From contig NZ_CANLTR010000004.1 of the NCBI RefSeq assembly GCF_947494055.1, forward strand, positions 62,001-126,000: a DNA stretch of 64,000 nucleotides, given 5' to 3'. Shown in pieces: positions 8,325-16,120 of the stretch. The stretch comes from an uncultured Jannaschia sp. GTDB lineage: Bacteria; Pseudomonadota; Alphaproteobacteria; Rhodobacterales; Rhodobacteraceae. The translations under genes were made by a program, and so were the position numbers. The number at the start of each line of letters is the position of its first letter. Position 1 is the first letter of the stretch. Under the pieces are notes generated by a model. The model was given only the letters and a program-made list of their open reading frames with translations, was not told where the DNA came from and ran no database searches.

Positions 8325-9143
8325 TCAATCCGCAAGCCGGGCGTGCAGCTCGTCCATGTCCACCTCGCCCTTCGGCATACGGTTCGACGGGTCGTCGATG
8401 TCGTAGCCGAACAGCCGGAAATCCCGGTGATACATCTCGCGGACGAGATGCATCGAAAGGTCGTCGAAATAGGCCTCGACCGGATGCGCTCGTTTCGGTC
8501 CGTGCCCCTCGGACTCGTTGAAGCGCGGCACGTCGGCCAGGTCGACCCTCACCGGCGTCTCGACCGCCTCGAGCACCCGCCGCATCCCGTCCTCGAACCG
8601 TTCGGTAAAGACCACCGCGTCGTAGCGTCCGCCATTGGCGACGAAGGTTCCGACATGGCCCGCGATGGCCGACCAGTGGATGTCGGGGTCCATCGGCCGG
8701 CGGAACCGGATCGTGTCCCGGGCGAAAAGAAGGAACCGCCGGAAGCTCGCGATCTGGTCGAAGTCGAAACCGTTGTCCGGGCTCCCCACGTCGACCCCGT
8801 ATTTCTGCATCAGCATCGGCACCAGCTTGCCACGATACCGCTTTCCATTGCGCTGAATGCCCGCGATCTTGTCGAAGAAGGACGACAGGATGCGCTGATA
8901 GGGGTTGCGCACGCAGGTGAAGGCATAGGCCCGGTGTGCCTTCACGCTGGCGGTGATCACCGGCTGACTTTCCTCCTGCGCCCATTTGTGCAGGCCCGAC
9001 GAGCTGTCGTGGATGTCGCCCTCGTAGAACCGCCCGTGATCCGAATAGTAGAGGATCTGCCCGATCGTCGAGCAGGCGCATTTCGGCACGACGCGGTACA
9101 CGACGCTCTCGCTCTCGGTCATCCAGGTTCCGGGAAATCCCAT
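8325..9143 (-). CDS. Sulfotransferase-family protein
   Basis: A 272-residue PAPS-dependent sulfotransferase-like protein. The 5'-phosphosulfate loop is VVPKCACSTIGQILYY (residues 18-33), and the 3'-phosphate motif is FTCVRNPYQRILSSFF, near residues 75-90. These features place it in the Sulfotransfer_2 family, which modifies carbohydrates. No signal peptide is visible. It is divergent from a GT14-type glycosyltransferase 120 bases away, so a shared role in polysaccharide decoration is plausible but inferred. Confidence 0.85.
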   Translation of the reverse strand: MGFPGTWMTESESVVYRVVPKCACSTIGQILYYSDHGRFYEGDIHDSSSGLHKWAQEESQPVITASVKAHRAYAFTCVRNPYQRILSSFFDKIAGIQRNGKRYRGKLVPMLMQKYGVDVGSPDNGFDFDQIASFRRFLLFARDTIRFRRPMDPDIHWSAIAGHVGTFVANGGRYDAVVFTERFEDGMRRVLEAVETPVRVDLADVPRFNESEGHGPKRAHPVEAYFDDLSMHLVREMYHRDFRLFGYDIDDPSNRMPKGEVDMDELHARLAD

Positions 9144-9262
9144 CCGCGCGTGCCCCGCTCGTCGTGCCCGTCCGCATCAAACCCGCATCGCACGGTTTCT
9201 TCAACGTGTCGGGTCCGCTATTCGGGTCCGAAGCGACGGAAACCGGGGTGTCGGCGACGGAC

Positions 9263-10840
9263 ATGGCGAAGATCGCGTTCATCCTCCTCTGCCACCGCGA
9301 CCCGGAGGCCATCATCCGCCAGGCGGAGGGGCTGACCGCGGCGGGCGATTGCGTCGCGATCCATTTCGACGCCCGTGCCCCGTCGGCGGACTACGCGACG
9401 ATCGAGGCGGGCTTGCGCGGCAATCCGCACGTGACCTTCGCGCGCCGACGGGTGCGTTGCGGCTGGGGCGAGTGGTCATTGGTCCGCGCGACGCTGAACG
9501 CGATCGACGCGGCGCTCGCGGCCTTCCCGGACGCCACGCATCTCTACATGGTGTCCGGCGATTGCCGGCCGATCAAGTCCGCAGCTCATGCGCACGCGTT
9601 CCTGGACGCGCGCGACATGGACCATATCGAGAGCTTCGACTTCTTCGCCTCGGACTGGATCAAGACCGGGATGAAGGAGGACCGGCTCCTCTACCGGCAT
9701 TTCGTGAACGAGCGTCGCCACCCCCGGCTGTTCTACGGCCTGCTTGAGGCGCAGCGGAAGTTCGGGCTCGAGCGGCGCATTCCGTCCGACATCGACGTGA
9801 TGATCGGCTCGCAATGGTGGTGCCTGCGGCGCCGGACGGTCGAGCGGATTCTGGACTTCCTCCGCGAGCGCAGTGACGTGATGCGCTTCTTCGCGACGAC
9901 GTGGATCCCCGACGAGACGTTCTTCCAGACCCTCGTGCGGCACCTCGTCCCGCGGATGGAGATCGACGGGCGGACGCTGACTTTCCTGATGTTCACCGAT
10001 TACGGGATGCCCGCGACGTTCTACGACGACCATTACGACCTGCTGGTCAGCCAGGACTTCCTCTTCGCCCGCAAGATCTCGTCCGAGGCGACGGAGCTGA
10101 AGGACAGGCTCGCCGCGCTGTGGGCTTCCGACCGCAAGGAGTTCCCCGTCGCCGGGGACGGACGTCGGCTCTTCGCCTTCCTGACCGCGCGGGGCCGGGA
10201 GGGGCGCCGCTTCGCCCCGCGCTTCTGGGAACAATCGGCCTCGCTCGGGCGGGACCGCCGGATCGTCGTGCTGGTCTGCAAGAAGTACCATGTCGCCAAG
10301 CGGCTGGCGCAGGCCCTGCGCGACCACGACGTGATGCCGGCGCTGGACTACATCTTCGACGAGGCGGACGCGCCGATCCCCGATCTCGGCGGCATTGGCT
10401 CCACCATCGAGAAGCGTCACCGTCACCGCCGCGCCTTTCTGGGACAGCTTCTACGCGCGACCGCATCCGACCGGCTGGCCTTCTGCCTCGACCCCGCACG
10501 CTTCGACCTGATCGAGGATCTGCACCGCGACCGGGCGACGATCCGCACCATCCTCATCGACTGCGACTATGACGCGGCCTATCTCGAGGGCCATGCCGGG
10601 CGGATCGGTCTGATCGGGGGCGGGACGCCCCGTTCCACCGTCGAACGGCTGATGCCCGCGCTCGCGCAGGACGTCGCGTCCGAGACGACCCGCATCCGCG
10701 AGGCGGACCTGCCCGGCATCCACCGCATCTCTCAGAGCGCCGCGCCCGCGGCCAACGCGCACGCTCTGGCGCAGGCGCTCGACATCGACGCGGAGACGGC
10801 GCAAGCCCTCGCGCAAACGCCCTACCTGTTCGACGATTGA
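9263..10840 (+). CDS. GT14-type (core-2/I-branching) glycosyltransferase with C-terminal extension
   Basis: A 525-residue protein. Residues 1-270 match the beta-1,6-N-acetylglucosaminyltransferase/xylosyltransferase fold: KIAFILLCHRDPEAI at the start, then HLYMVSGDCRPIK and FIGSQWWCL-like MIGSQWWCLRR. The remaining ~250 residues are a separate domain of the DUF5928 type found with such enzymes in Rhodobacterales. It begins near RRIVVLVCKKYHVAKRL and its function is unknown. The start is placed at ATG 9263, where similarity begins; a GTG at 9164 would add 33 dubious residues. Confidence 0.87.
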   Translation: MAKIAFILLCHRDPEAIIRQAEGLTAAGDCVAIHFDARAPSADYATIEAGLRGNPHVTFARRRVRCGWGEWSLVRATLNAIDAALAAFPDATHLYMVSGDCRPIKSAAHAHAFLDARDMDHIESFDFFASDWIKTGMKEDRLLYRHFVNERRHPRLFYGLLEAQRKFGLERRIPSDIDVMIGSQWWCLRRRTVERILDFLRERSDVMRFFATTWIPDETFFQTLVRHLVPRMEIDGRTLTFLMFTDYGMPATFYDDHYDLLVSQDFLFARKISSEATELKDRLAALWASDRKEFPVAGDGRRLFAFLTARGREGRRFAPRFWEQSASLGRDRRIVVLVCKKYHVAKRLAQALRDHDVMPALDYIFDEADAPIPDLGGIGSTIEKRHRHRRAFLGQLLRATASDRLAFCLDPARFDLIEDLHRDRATIRTILIDCDYDAAYLEGHAGRIGLIGGGTPRSTVERLMPALAQDVASETTRIREADLPGIHRISQSAAPAANAHALAQALDIDAETAQALAQTPYLFDD

Positions 10841-10852
10841 AGGACCCGGAGA

Positions 10853-11224
10853 ATGGCCGATTACGACGAGAGCAACATCTTCGCCCGTATCCTGCGCGGC
10901 GAGATCCCGAACGACACCGTGGCCGAGACGGAGCACACGCTCGCCTTCCGCGACATCACCCCGCAGGCGCCGGTCCATATCCTCGTCATCCCGAAGGGGG
11001 CCTACACGACCTACGACGATTTCCACGCGAACGCCTCGGACGCGGAGATCGTGGACTTCCACCGCACTTGCGCGAAGATCTGCTTCGACACCGGCATCGC
11101 GGAGACGGGGTTCCGCGCGATCTCCAACGCCCGCCTCCATGGCGTACAGGAAGTGCCGCATTACCATCAGCACCTGATCGGCGGGCGGCCCCTCGGCCGG
11201 ATGCTGGCGGCCCCCGAAGACTGA
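10853..11224 (+). CDS. HIT-family (histidine triad) nucleotide-binding protein
   Basis: A 123-residue HINT-type nucleotide phosphoramidase. The complete triad VPHYHQHLIGG is near the C-terminus (about residues 101-111), and the N-terminal IFARILRGEIP typical of HINT is present. Such proteins hydrolyse AMP-lysine and related phosphoramidates. It follows the glycosyltransferase by 12 bases with GGACCCGGAGA before the ATG, so it is probably in the same transcript. Confidence 0.95.
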   Translation: MADYDESNIFARILRGEIPNDTVAETEHTLAFRDITPQAPVHILVIPKGAYTTYDDFHANASDAEIVDFHRTCAKICFDTGIAETGFRAISNARLHGVQEVPHYHQHLIGGRPLGRMLAAPED

Positions 11225-11228
11225 CCCT

Positions 11229-11969
11229 TTGTTCCGACGTGGCCTCGTGATCCTGCTGGCGACCTTCGCGCTGTGCTTCCTGTTGCCGCTGGCGCTCGCC
11301 GGCGCGTGGTGGGCGGTGCAGGACCGGCCCGGCTCCTGGCGTGACGCGGACTGGTCGGCGTCCGGCCTGCTGCCCGACGCGGCGGACGTGCCGGGGGCGG
11401 CGATCCACATCCTCGCGGCGCGGACCGGCGGGGCGAAGGGCGCGGCCTCGGTCCATTCCTGGCTCGTCTGGAAGCCCGTGGGTGCCCGATCCTGGTCACG
11501 TGCCGATGTCGTGGGCTGGGGCCTGCCCGTCCGGATCGACGCCTACGCGCCGGACGCGCGGTGGTATTCCAACGAGCCCTATTACGTGGGCTCCGTCACC
11601 GGGTTGGAGGCGGCGGCGTTGGTCCCGAAGGTGCAGGAAGCGATCCGGGACTATCCGTGGAACGCGCGCGGCGCCTACCGGATCTGGCCCGGGCCGAACT
11701 CCAACAGCTTCGTCGCCCATATCCTGCGCGAGGTGCCGGAGATCGGCGTGACCCTGCCGCCGCATGCGGTCGGCAAGGACTGGATGGGCGATGGCCTGCG
11801 CGTGATCCGGGATGCCGGCGGCGACGTCCACCTCTCCGCTTGGGGCTATGCCGGGCTCTCCGTGGGACCGCGCACGGGGATCGAGATCAACCTGCTCGGG
11901 CAGGCCTTCGGGCTCGACATCCTGCGACCCGCCGTAAAGCTGCCCGGCATCGGCCGTGTCGGCGTCTGA
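11229..11969 (+). CDS. DUF3750 membrane-anchored protein
   Basis: A 246-residue protein with one N-terminal membrane segment (about residues 5-28) and a periplasmic domain of the DUF3750 family: VHSWLVWKPVGARSW, YYVGSVTGLEAAALVPKV, WPGPNSNSFVAHI and PHAVGKDW. The Cys/Asn-peptidase-like appearance of the family is unproven. The only start near the family N-terminus is TTG 11229, four bases after the HIT gene, implying coupled expression. Confidence 0.85.
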   Translation: MFRRGLVILLATFALCFLLPLALAGAWWAVQDRPGSWRDADWSASGLLPDAADVPGAAIHILAARTGGAKGAASVHSWLVWKPVGARSWSRADVVGWGLPVRIDAYAPDARWYSNEPYYVGSVTGLEAAALVPKVQEAIRDYPWNARGAYRIWPGPNSNSFVAHILREVPEIGVTLPPHAVGKDWMGDGLRVIRDAGGDVHLSAWGYAGLSVGPRTGIEINLLGQAFGLDILRPAVKLPGIGRVGV

Positions 11970-12163
11970 CGCCTCTGCCCGGACATGCGTCGGAAATCGC
12001 GTTGCGCCCGGCCGGCCCGGTCGGTAGCCGTGGTTTCGACGACGCCCCCGGCCGGGGGCCGGACAGGTGGTCGCGATCCCCGCCGACCCAGATCGGGGGC
12101 GGGAGGGCGGCATCGTCACCGAACCGGCATCGACCGGGGCGTTTCACCAGACGTGAAAGGCCC
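11970..12163 (+). promoter_or_regulatory. Structured leader of the cobalamin operon; last hairpin encloses the first RBS
   Basis: The leader carries several GC-rich hairpins (for example CCCCCGGCCGGGGG near 12046-12060, and CCCCGCC/GGGGGCGGG around 12078-12102). The final one pairs GGGC+TTTCAC (12137-12147) with GTGAAA+GCCC (12153-12163) across one mismatch, and it contains the AAAGG that would serve ATG 12169. I could not find the B12-box or conserved core of the known cobalamin riboswitch. Regulation through RBS sequestration is therefore inference. The stretch may also hold the terminator of the upstream operon. Confidence 0.4.
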
Positions 12164-12168
12164 GACCC

Positions 12169-12381
12169 ATGCGCTTCCTCCCGTTCTTCCTTCTCGCCAC
12201 GCCCGCCTCGGCCCATGTCGGCCATATCGGGGACATGGCCGGGCATGACCATTGGGTGCTCGGCGCCGGGCTCGGCGCGATCGCGGGGGCGGCGGTACTG
12301 GGCTGGCTGAAGGGCGGCCGCGACGGCAAGAAGGAAGCCGAGGCGGAGACGGACGGCCAGGCCGAGGATCAACCGGCGTGA
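12169..12381 (+). CDS. Small His-containing membrane protein (DUF6732-like), cobalamin cluster
   Basis: A 70-residue protein with a signal or first membrane segment (MRFLPFFLLATPASA), a short His-rich loop (HVGHIGDMAGHDHW), a second membrane segment (LGAGLGAIAGAAVLGWL) and a charged tail. It is the first gene of the cobalamin operon, and its stop overlaps the start of cbiX. The histidines suggest metal contact, perhaps cobalt handling ahead of the chelatase. This is inferred from position and composition only. Confidence 0.75.
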   Translation: MRFLPFFLLATPASAHVGHIGDMAGHDHWVLGAGLGAIAGAAVLGWLKGGRDGKKEAEAETDGQAEDQPA

Positions 12382-13559
12382 GCCGCACGGGCGTCATGAT
12401 CTGCGGCCACGGCTCGCGCTCGCAATCGGCGGTCGACGAGTTCGCCGTGCTCGCGCGGAAGCTGCCCGCGCATCTGCCGCCCGATTGGAAGGTCGATTAC
12501 GGCTATCTCGAATTCGCCAACCCGGTGATCCGCGACGGGCTCGACCGCCTGCGCGACGCCGGCTGCGACCGTATTCTCGCCGTACCCGGCATGCTCTTCG
12601 CGGCGATGCACGCGAAGAACGACATCCCGACCGTGCTCAACACCTACGCCGCGAAGCACGGCGTCGACGTGCGCTACGGGCGGGAGCTGGGCGTCGACCC
12701 GAAGATGATCGCCGCCGCCGGCGACCGCATCGCGACCGCGCTCGCGGAGGCCGATGCCGCCCACGGCCCGGTCGCGCGCCACGACACCTGCCTCGTCGTG
12801 ATCGGCCGCGGTGCGTCCGACCCGGACGCCAACGGCAACGTCGCCAAGGTCGCGCGGATGCTGCATGAGGGCCTCGGCACCGGATGGCTCGAGATCGGCT
12901 ATTCCGGCGTGACCTTCCCGCTGGTCGAACCCTGCCTCGAACACGCGGCGAAGCTCGGCTACGCGCGCATCGTCGTGTTCCCCTACTTCCTCTTCTCCGG
13001 CATCCTCATCGACCGCATCTACGGCTTCACCGACGTCGTGGCGGCGTCCCATCCCGGCACGCAGTTCGTCAAGGCGGGCTATCTCGGCGACCATCCGAAG
13101 GTGCTCGAGACCTTCGCGGAGCGCGCGATGGAACAGGTGGGCGAGGTGCCGCCGCCGAACTGCGCCATGTGCAAGTACCGCACGCAGGTGCTGGGCTTCG
13201 AGGCCGAGGTCGGCGCGGTGCAGGAGAGCCATCACCACCATGTCGAGGGGCAGGGCGCGAGCGCGCCGGGCTCCAACGTGGCCGACTGCACGCTCTGCGG
13301 CGATTTCTGCACCGGGCTCTGCCGGCTGGAGGGCGAACCGGCGCATCATCACGACCACCACGGGGACCATCACCACCACCACGACCACGGGCATTCCCAC
13401 AGCCACAGCGAGAGCCATGCCCATTCGCACGGTGAGAGCCATGCGCACGCGCACAGCCATGCCAAGTCCCATTCCCATTCGCACGATCACCACCACGCCC
13501 CCTATCCCCATGCCGACCATCCGCACGGGCCGGAATCGGCGCGGAAGACGAAGGCGTGA
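12378..13559 (+). CDS. cbiX: CbiX-type sirohydrochlorin cobaltochelatase with His-rich C-terminus
   Basis: A 393-residue class II chelatase that inserts cobalt into a sirohydrochlorin-like intermediate. Two tandem CbiX domains occupy about residues 1-125 (VMICGHGSRSQSAVDEF, active-site His) and 126-260 (IGRGASDPDANGN, VFPYFLFSGILIDRI). A Cys-rich segment follows (NCAMCKYR and CTLCGDFCTGLC), able to hold an Fe-S cluster as in long CbiX. Then comes a tail of about 75 residues dominated by His, Ser and Glu. The start is GTG 12378, overlapping the upstream TGA; an ATG six codons later is possible. Confidence 0.9.
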   Translation: MSRTGVMICGHGSRSQSAVDEFAVLARKLPAHLPPDWKVDYGYLEFANPVIRDGLDRLRDAGCDRILAVPGMLFAAMHAKNDIPTVLNTYAAKHGVDVRYGRELGVDPKMIAAAGDRIATALAEADAAHGPVARHDTCLVVIGRGASDPDANGNVAKVARMLHEGLGTGWLEIGYSGVTFPLVEPCLEHAAKLGYARIVVFPYFLFSGILIDRIYGFTDVVAASHPGTQFVKAGYLGDHPKVLETFAERAMEQVGEVPPPNCAMCKYRTQVLGFEAEVGAVQESHHHHVEGQGASAPGSNVADCTLCGDFCTGLCRLEGEPAHHHDHHGDHHHHHDHGHSHSHSESHAHSHGESHAHAHSHAKSHSHSHDHHHAPYPHADHPHGPESARKTKA

Positions 13560-13587
13560 CGGCCACTCAGCCTGCCGGCGCGCGCTG

Positions 13588-14217
13588 ATGCGTCCCTACG
13601 AGCGCGATCCCGCGGCGATCTATGCCGCGTCCTTTGCGACCGTCCGGCGCGAGGCATCGCTCGACCGCTTTCCGCACGACATGGCCGAGCTCGTCGTCCG
13701 CGTCATCCATGCCTGCGGCATGGTCGAGGTTGCGGACCGCGTCGCCTTCTCCCCCGACCTCACCGCCTCCGCCATTGCCGCGTTGAAGCGGGGTGCGCCG
13801 GTCTATGCCGATTGCGAGATGGTCGCGTCGGGCATCACGCGCCGCCTGCTGCCGGGAACCGAGATCCGTTGCACGTTGAACGATGCCCGCACGCCGGACC
13901 TCGCCGCCGAACTGAACACGACCCGCTCCGCCGCCGCCGTGGAACTTTGGGAGACGGACGGCGCCGTCGTCGCCATCGGCAACGCGCCGACCGCGCTGTT
14001 CCGCTTGCTCGAACGGCTCGACGTGGGTGCGCCGCGACCGGCGGCGATCCTCGCCTTTCCGGTGGGCTTCGTCGGGGCCGCCGAGTCGAAGGCGGAGCTC
14101 GCCGGCCACCCGCGCGACACGCCCTTCGTCACCCTGCGGGGCCGCAGGGGCGGCAGTGCGATGGCCTCGGCTGCGGTCAACGCGCTGGGCCTTCTCGCGT
14201 CGGGCGGCCTGCAATGA
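13588..14217 (+). CDS. cobH: Precorrin-8X methylmutase
   Basis: A 209-residue CobH/CbiC enzyme converting precorrin-8X to hydrogenobyrinic acid by moving the C-11 methyl to C-12. The active-site region VVRVIHACGMVEVADRV contains the catalytic His, and VYADCEMVASGI, FPVGFVGAAESK and RGRRGGSAMASAAVNAL are diagnostic. It starts 28 bases after cbiX and overlaps cobL by four bases. Confidence 0.95.
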   Translation: MRPYERDPAAIYAASFATVRREASLDRFPHDMAELVVRVIHACGMVEVADRVAFSPDLTASAIAALKRGAPVYADCEMVASGITRRLLPGTEIRCTLNDARTPDLAAELNTTRSAAAVELWETDGAVVAIGNAPTALFRLLERLDVGAPRPAAILAFPVGFVGAAESKAELAGHPRDTPFVTLRGRRGGSAMASAAVNALGLLASGGLQ

Positions 14218-15422
14218 GCGCCGCGCCGGCCTGGCTCCATATCGTCGGGATCGGAGAGGACGGCCTCGCGGGCCTCACCCCCGCGGCCCGTGCCGTGGTC
14301 GAGGCGGCCGAGATCATCGTCGGCGGCGACCGTCACCACACGCTCTCGGATGCGGTCACCGCCGAGCGCATCGCCTGGCCGAGCCCGTTCGACGCGTTGA
14401 TCGACCGCCTGCGCGCCTATCGCGGCCGCCGCGTCGTCGTGCTCGCCACCGGCGATCCGCTCTGGTTCAGCGTCGGCGCCCGGATCGGTCGCGCCATCCC
14501 CCCTGCCGAGATCGCCTACCACCCCCAACTGTCCGCCTTCCAGCTCGCCGCCGCGCGCATGGGCTGGTCGATGGCCGATCTCGAGACGCTGACGGTGCAC
14601 GGCCGACCGGTTCATCAGATGATCGCCTTCATCCAGCCGGATGCGCGCCTGCTGATCCTGACGACCGGCGCGGAGACGCCGGCGCAGATCGCCCGGTTCC
14701 TTTCGGAACGCGGCTTCGGTCAGTCGCGGATGACGGTGCTGGCGAACATGGGCGGACCGGACGAGGCGCGGTTCGACGGCACCGCGCGTGACTGGGACCA
14801 CGACGTGCCGGCCTTCAATACACTCGCCGTCGATTGCGTGGCCGCGCCCGACGCCGCGCTGCTGCCACGAGTGCCGGGTCTCGCCGATGACCTGTTCGTC
14901 AGCGACGGCACGATGACCAAGCGCGAGGTGCGGACCGCGACGCTGGCCAAGCTCATGCCGATGCGCGGCGCGCTTCTGTGGGACATCGGCACCGGCTCCG
15001 GCTCGGTCGCCATCGAATGGATGCGTGCCGCCCGCTCCGCCCGCGCCATCGGGATCGAGTCGCGTGCCGATCGCCGGGCGATGGCGGCCGAGAACGCGCT
15101 GGCGCTCGGGGCGCCCCGGCTCGACCTGCGCGAGGGTGAGGTGCCCGAGGCGCTCGAGGGCCTGCCGGCGCCGGACGCGGTGTTCATTGGCGGCGGTCTG
15201 TCGGAGGCGGTGTTCGACGCCGCCCGGGCCGCGCTGCGCCCGCTCGGCCGGCTTGTGGCGAACGCGGTGACCCTCGAAAGCGAGGCGCTGCTCATCGACC
15301 TGCATGCCCGCCACGGTGGTGATCTGGTCAAGCTCTCGGTCGCACGGGCGGAGCCCGTCGGTCCCTATCGCGGGTGGCGCCCGTCGATGCCGGTCACGCA
15401 ATACGCGCTGGTGAAGCGATGA
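14214..15422 (+). CDS. cobL: Precorrin-6Y C5,15-methyltransferase (decarboxylating)
   Basis: A 402-residue bifunctional enzyme. The N-terminal CbiE-like tetrapyrrole methyltransferase domain starts HIVGIGEDGLAGLTPAAR and holds LATGDPLWFSVG. The C-terminal CbiT-like Rossmann domain has SAM motif LLWDIGTGSGSVAIEWMRA near residue 265. It methylates C-5 and C-15 and decarboxylates the C-12 acetate in the aerobic cobalamin route. Four-base ATGA overlaps occur at both ends. Confidence 0.95.
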   Translation: MSAAPAWLHIVGIGEDGLAGLTPAARAVVEAAEIIVGGDRHHTLSDAVTAERIAWPSPFDALIDRLRAYRGRRVVVLATGDPLWFSVGARIGRAIPPAEIAYHPQLSAFQLAAARMGWSMADLETLTVHGRPVHQMIAFIQPDARLLILTTGAETPAQIARFLSERGFGQSRMTVLANMGGPDEARFDGTARDWDHDVPAFNTLAVDCVAAPDAALLPRVPGLADDLFVSDGTMTKREVRTATLAKLMPMRGALLWDIGTGSGSVAIEWMRAARSARAIGIESRADRRAMAAENALALGAPRLDLREGEVPEALEGLPAPDAVFIGGGLSEAVFDAARAALRPLGRLVANAVTLESEALLIDLHARHGGDLVKLSVARAEPVGPYRGWRPSMPVTQYALVKR

Positions 15423-16120
15423 GCGCGACGCTTTATGGCGTCGGTCTCGGACCCGGCGACCCGGACCTCATCACGCGACGCGCCGCCCGGCTGATCGAGA
15501 ACGCCACCGTGATCGCCTGGCCGAGCCTCGCCGGCGGCGACAGCCTCGCCCGCGCCATCGCCGCCGAGCTGATCCCCGCGGGCGCGCGCGAGATCCGCAT
15601 GGACGTGCCGATGACGACCGACCGCGCCCCGGCCCAAGCCGCCTACGACGCGGGCGCGGCGGAGATCGCGACGGCGCTGGCAGGGGGGGACGACGTGGTC
15701 TGTCTCTGCGAGGGCGACCCGTTCTTCTACGGCAGCTTCATGTATCTTCACGCCCGGCTGCGGGACCGGTTCCGGGTCGAGATCGTGCCCGGCGTCACCT
15801 CGCTCACCGCCTGCGCCGCGCGCGTGCCGATGCCACTCGCCGCGCGCAACGAGGTGCTGACGATCCTGCCAGGGCCGCTTCCCGACTCCGCGCTCCGGGG
15901 GCATCTCCGGGCAGCCGACACGCTGGCGCTGATGAAGGTCGGGCGCCATCTACCGCGGCTGCGCGCGCTCGTGGTGGAGGAAGGGCTGCTCGATCGCGCG
16001 CACTACGTGGAGCGTGCGACGCTCGGGGCAGAGCGGATCCTGCCGCTGGCCGGGGCCCCCGACGTCGCGCCCTACTTCTCGATGATCCTGATCGCGAAAG
16101 GGGCCGATCCATGGCTCTGA
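15419..16120 (+). CDS. cobI: Precorrin-2 C20-methyltransferase
   Basis: A 233-residue SAM-dependent tetrapyrrole methyltransferase. GVGLGPGDPDLITRRA gives the N-terminal motif. CLCEGDPFFYGSFMYLHARL and IVPGVTSLTACAARVPMPLA are the CobI/CbiL-specific blocks. It commits precorrin-2 to cobalamin by methylating C-20. ATG 15419 overlaps the cobL stop, and the 3' end overlaps the following fusion gene by ten bases. Confidence 0.95.
   Translation: MSATLYGVGLGPGDPDLITRRAARLIENATVIAWPSLAGGDSLARAIAAELIPAGAREIRMDVPMTTDRAPAQAAYDAGAAEIATALAGGDDVVCLCEGDPFFYGSFMYLHARLRDRFRVEIVPGVTSLTACAARVPMPLAARNEVLTILPGPLPDSALRGHLRAADTLALMKVGRHLPRLRALVVEEGLLDRAHYVERATLGAERILPLAGAPDVAPYFSMILIAKGADPWL

Noticed and set aside
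6641..8335. Long minus-strand frame of 564 codons
   Set aside because: Only the last ~164 codons carry a real protein with its own signal peptide; the rest is antisense to the dehydrogenase gene.
8242..9315. Longer version of the sulfotransferase frame
   Set aside because: A different minus-strand frame with no motif; the 8325-9143 frame holds the PAPS-binding motifs.
11970..12168. Classical cobalamin riboswitch before the cob operon
   Set aside because: I looked for the conserved core and B12 box on both strands and found no convincing match, only GC-rich hairpins.
13326..13520. CRISPR-like or satellite repeat in the His-coding stretch of cbiX
   Set aside because: The apparent repetition of CAC/CAT/AGC codons is irregular, with no constant repeat-spacer unit; it encodes the His/Ser tail.
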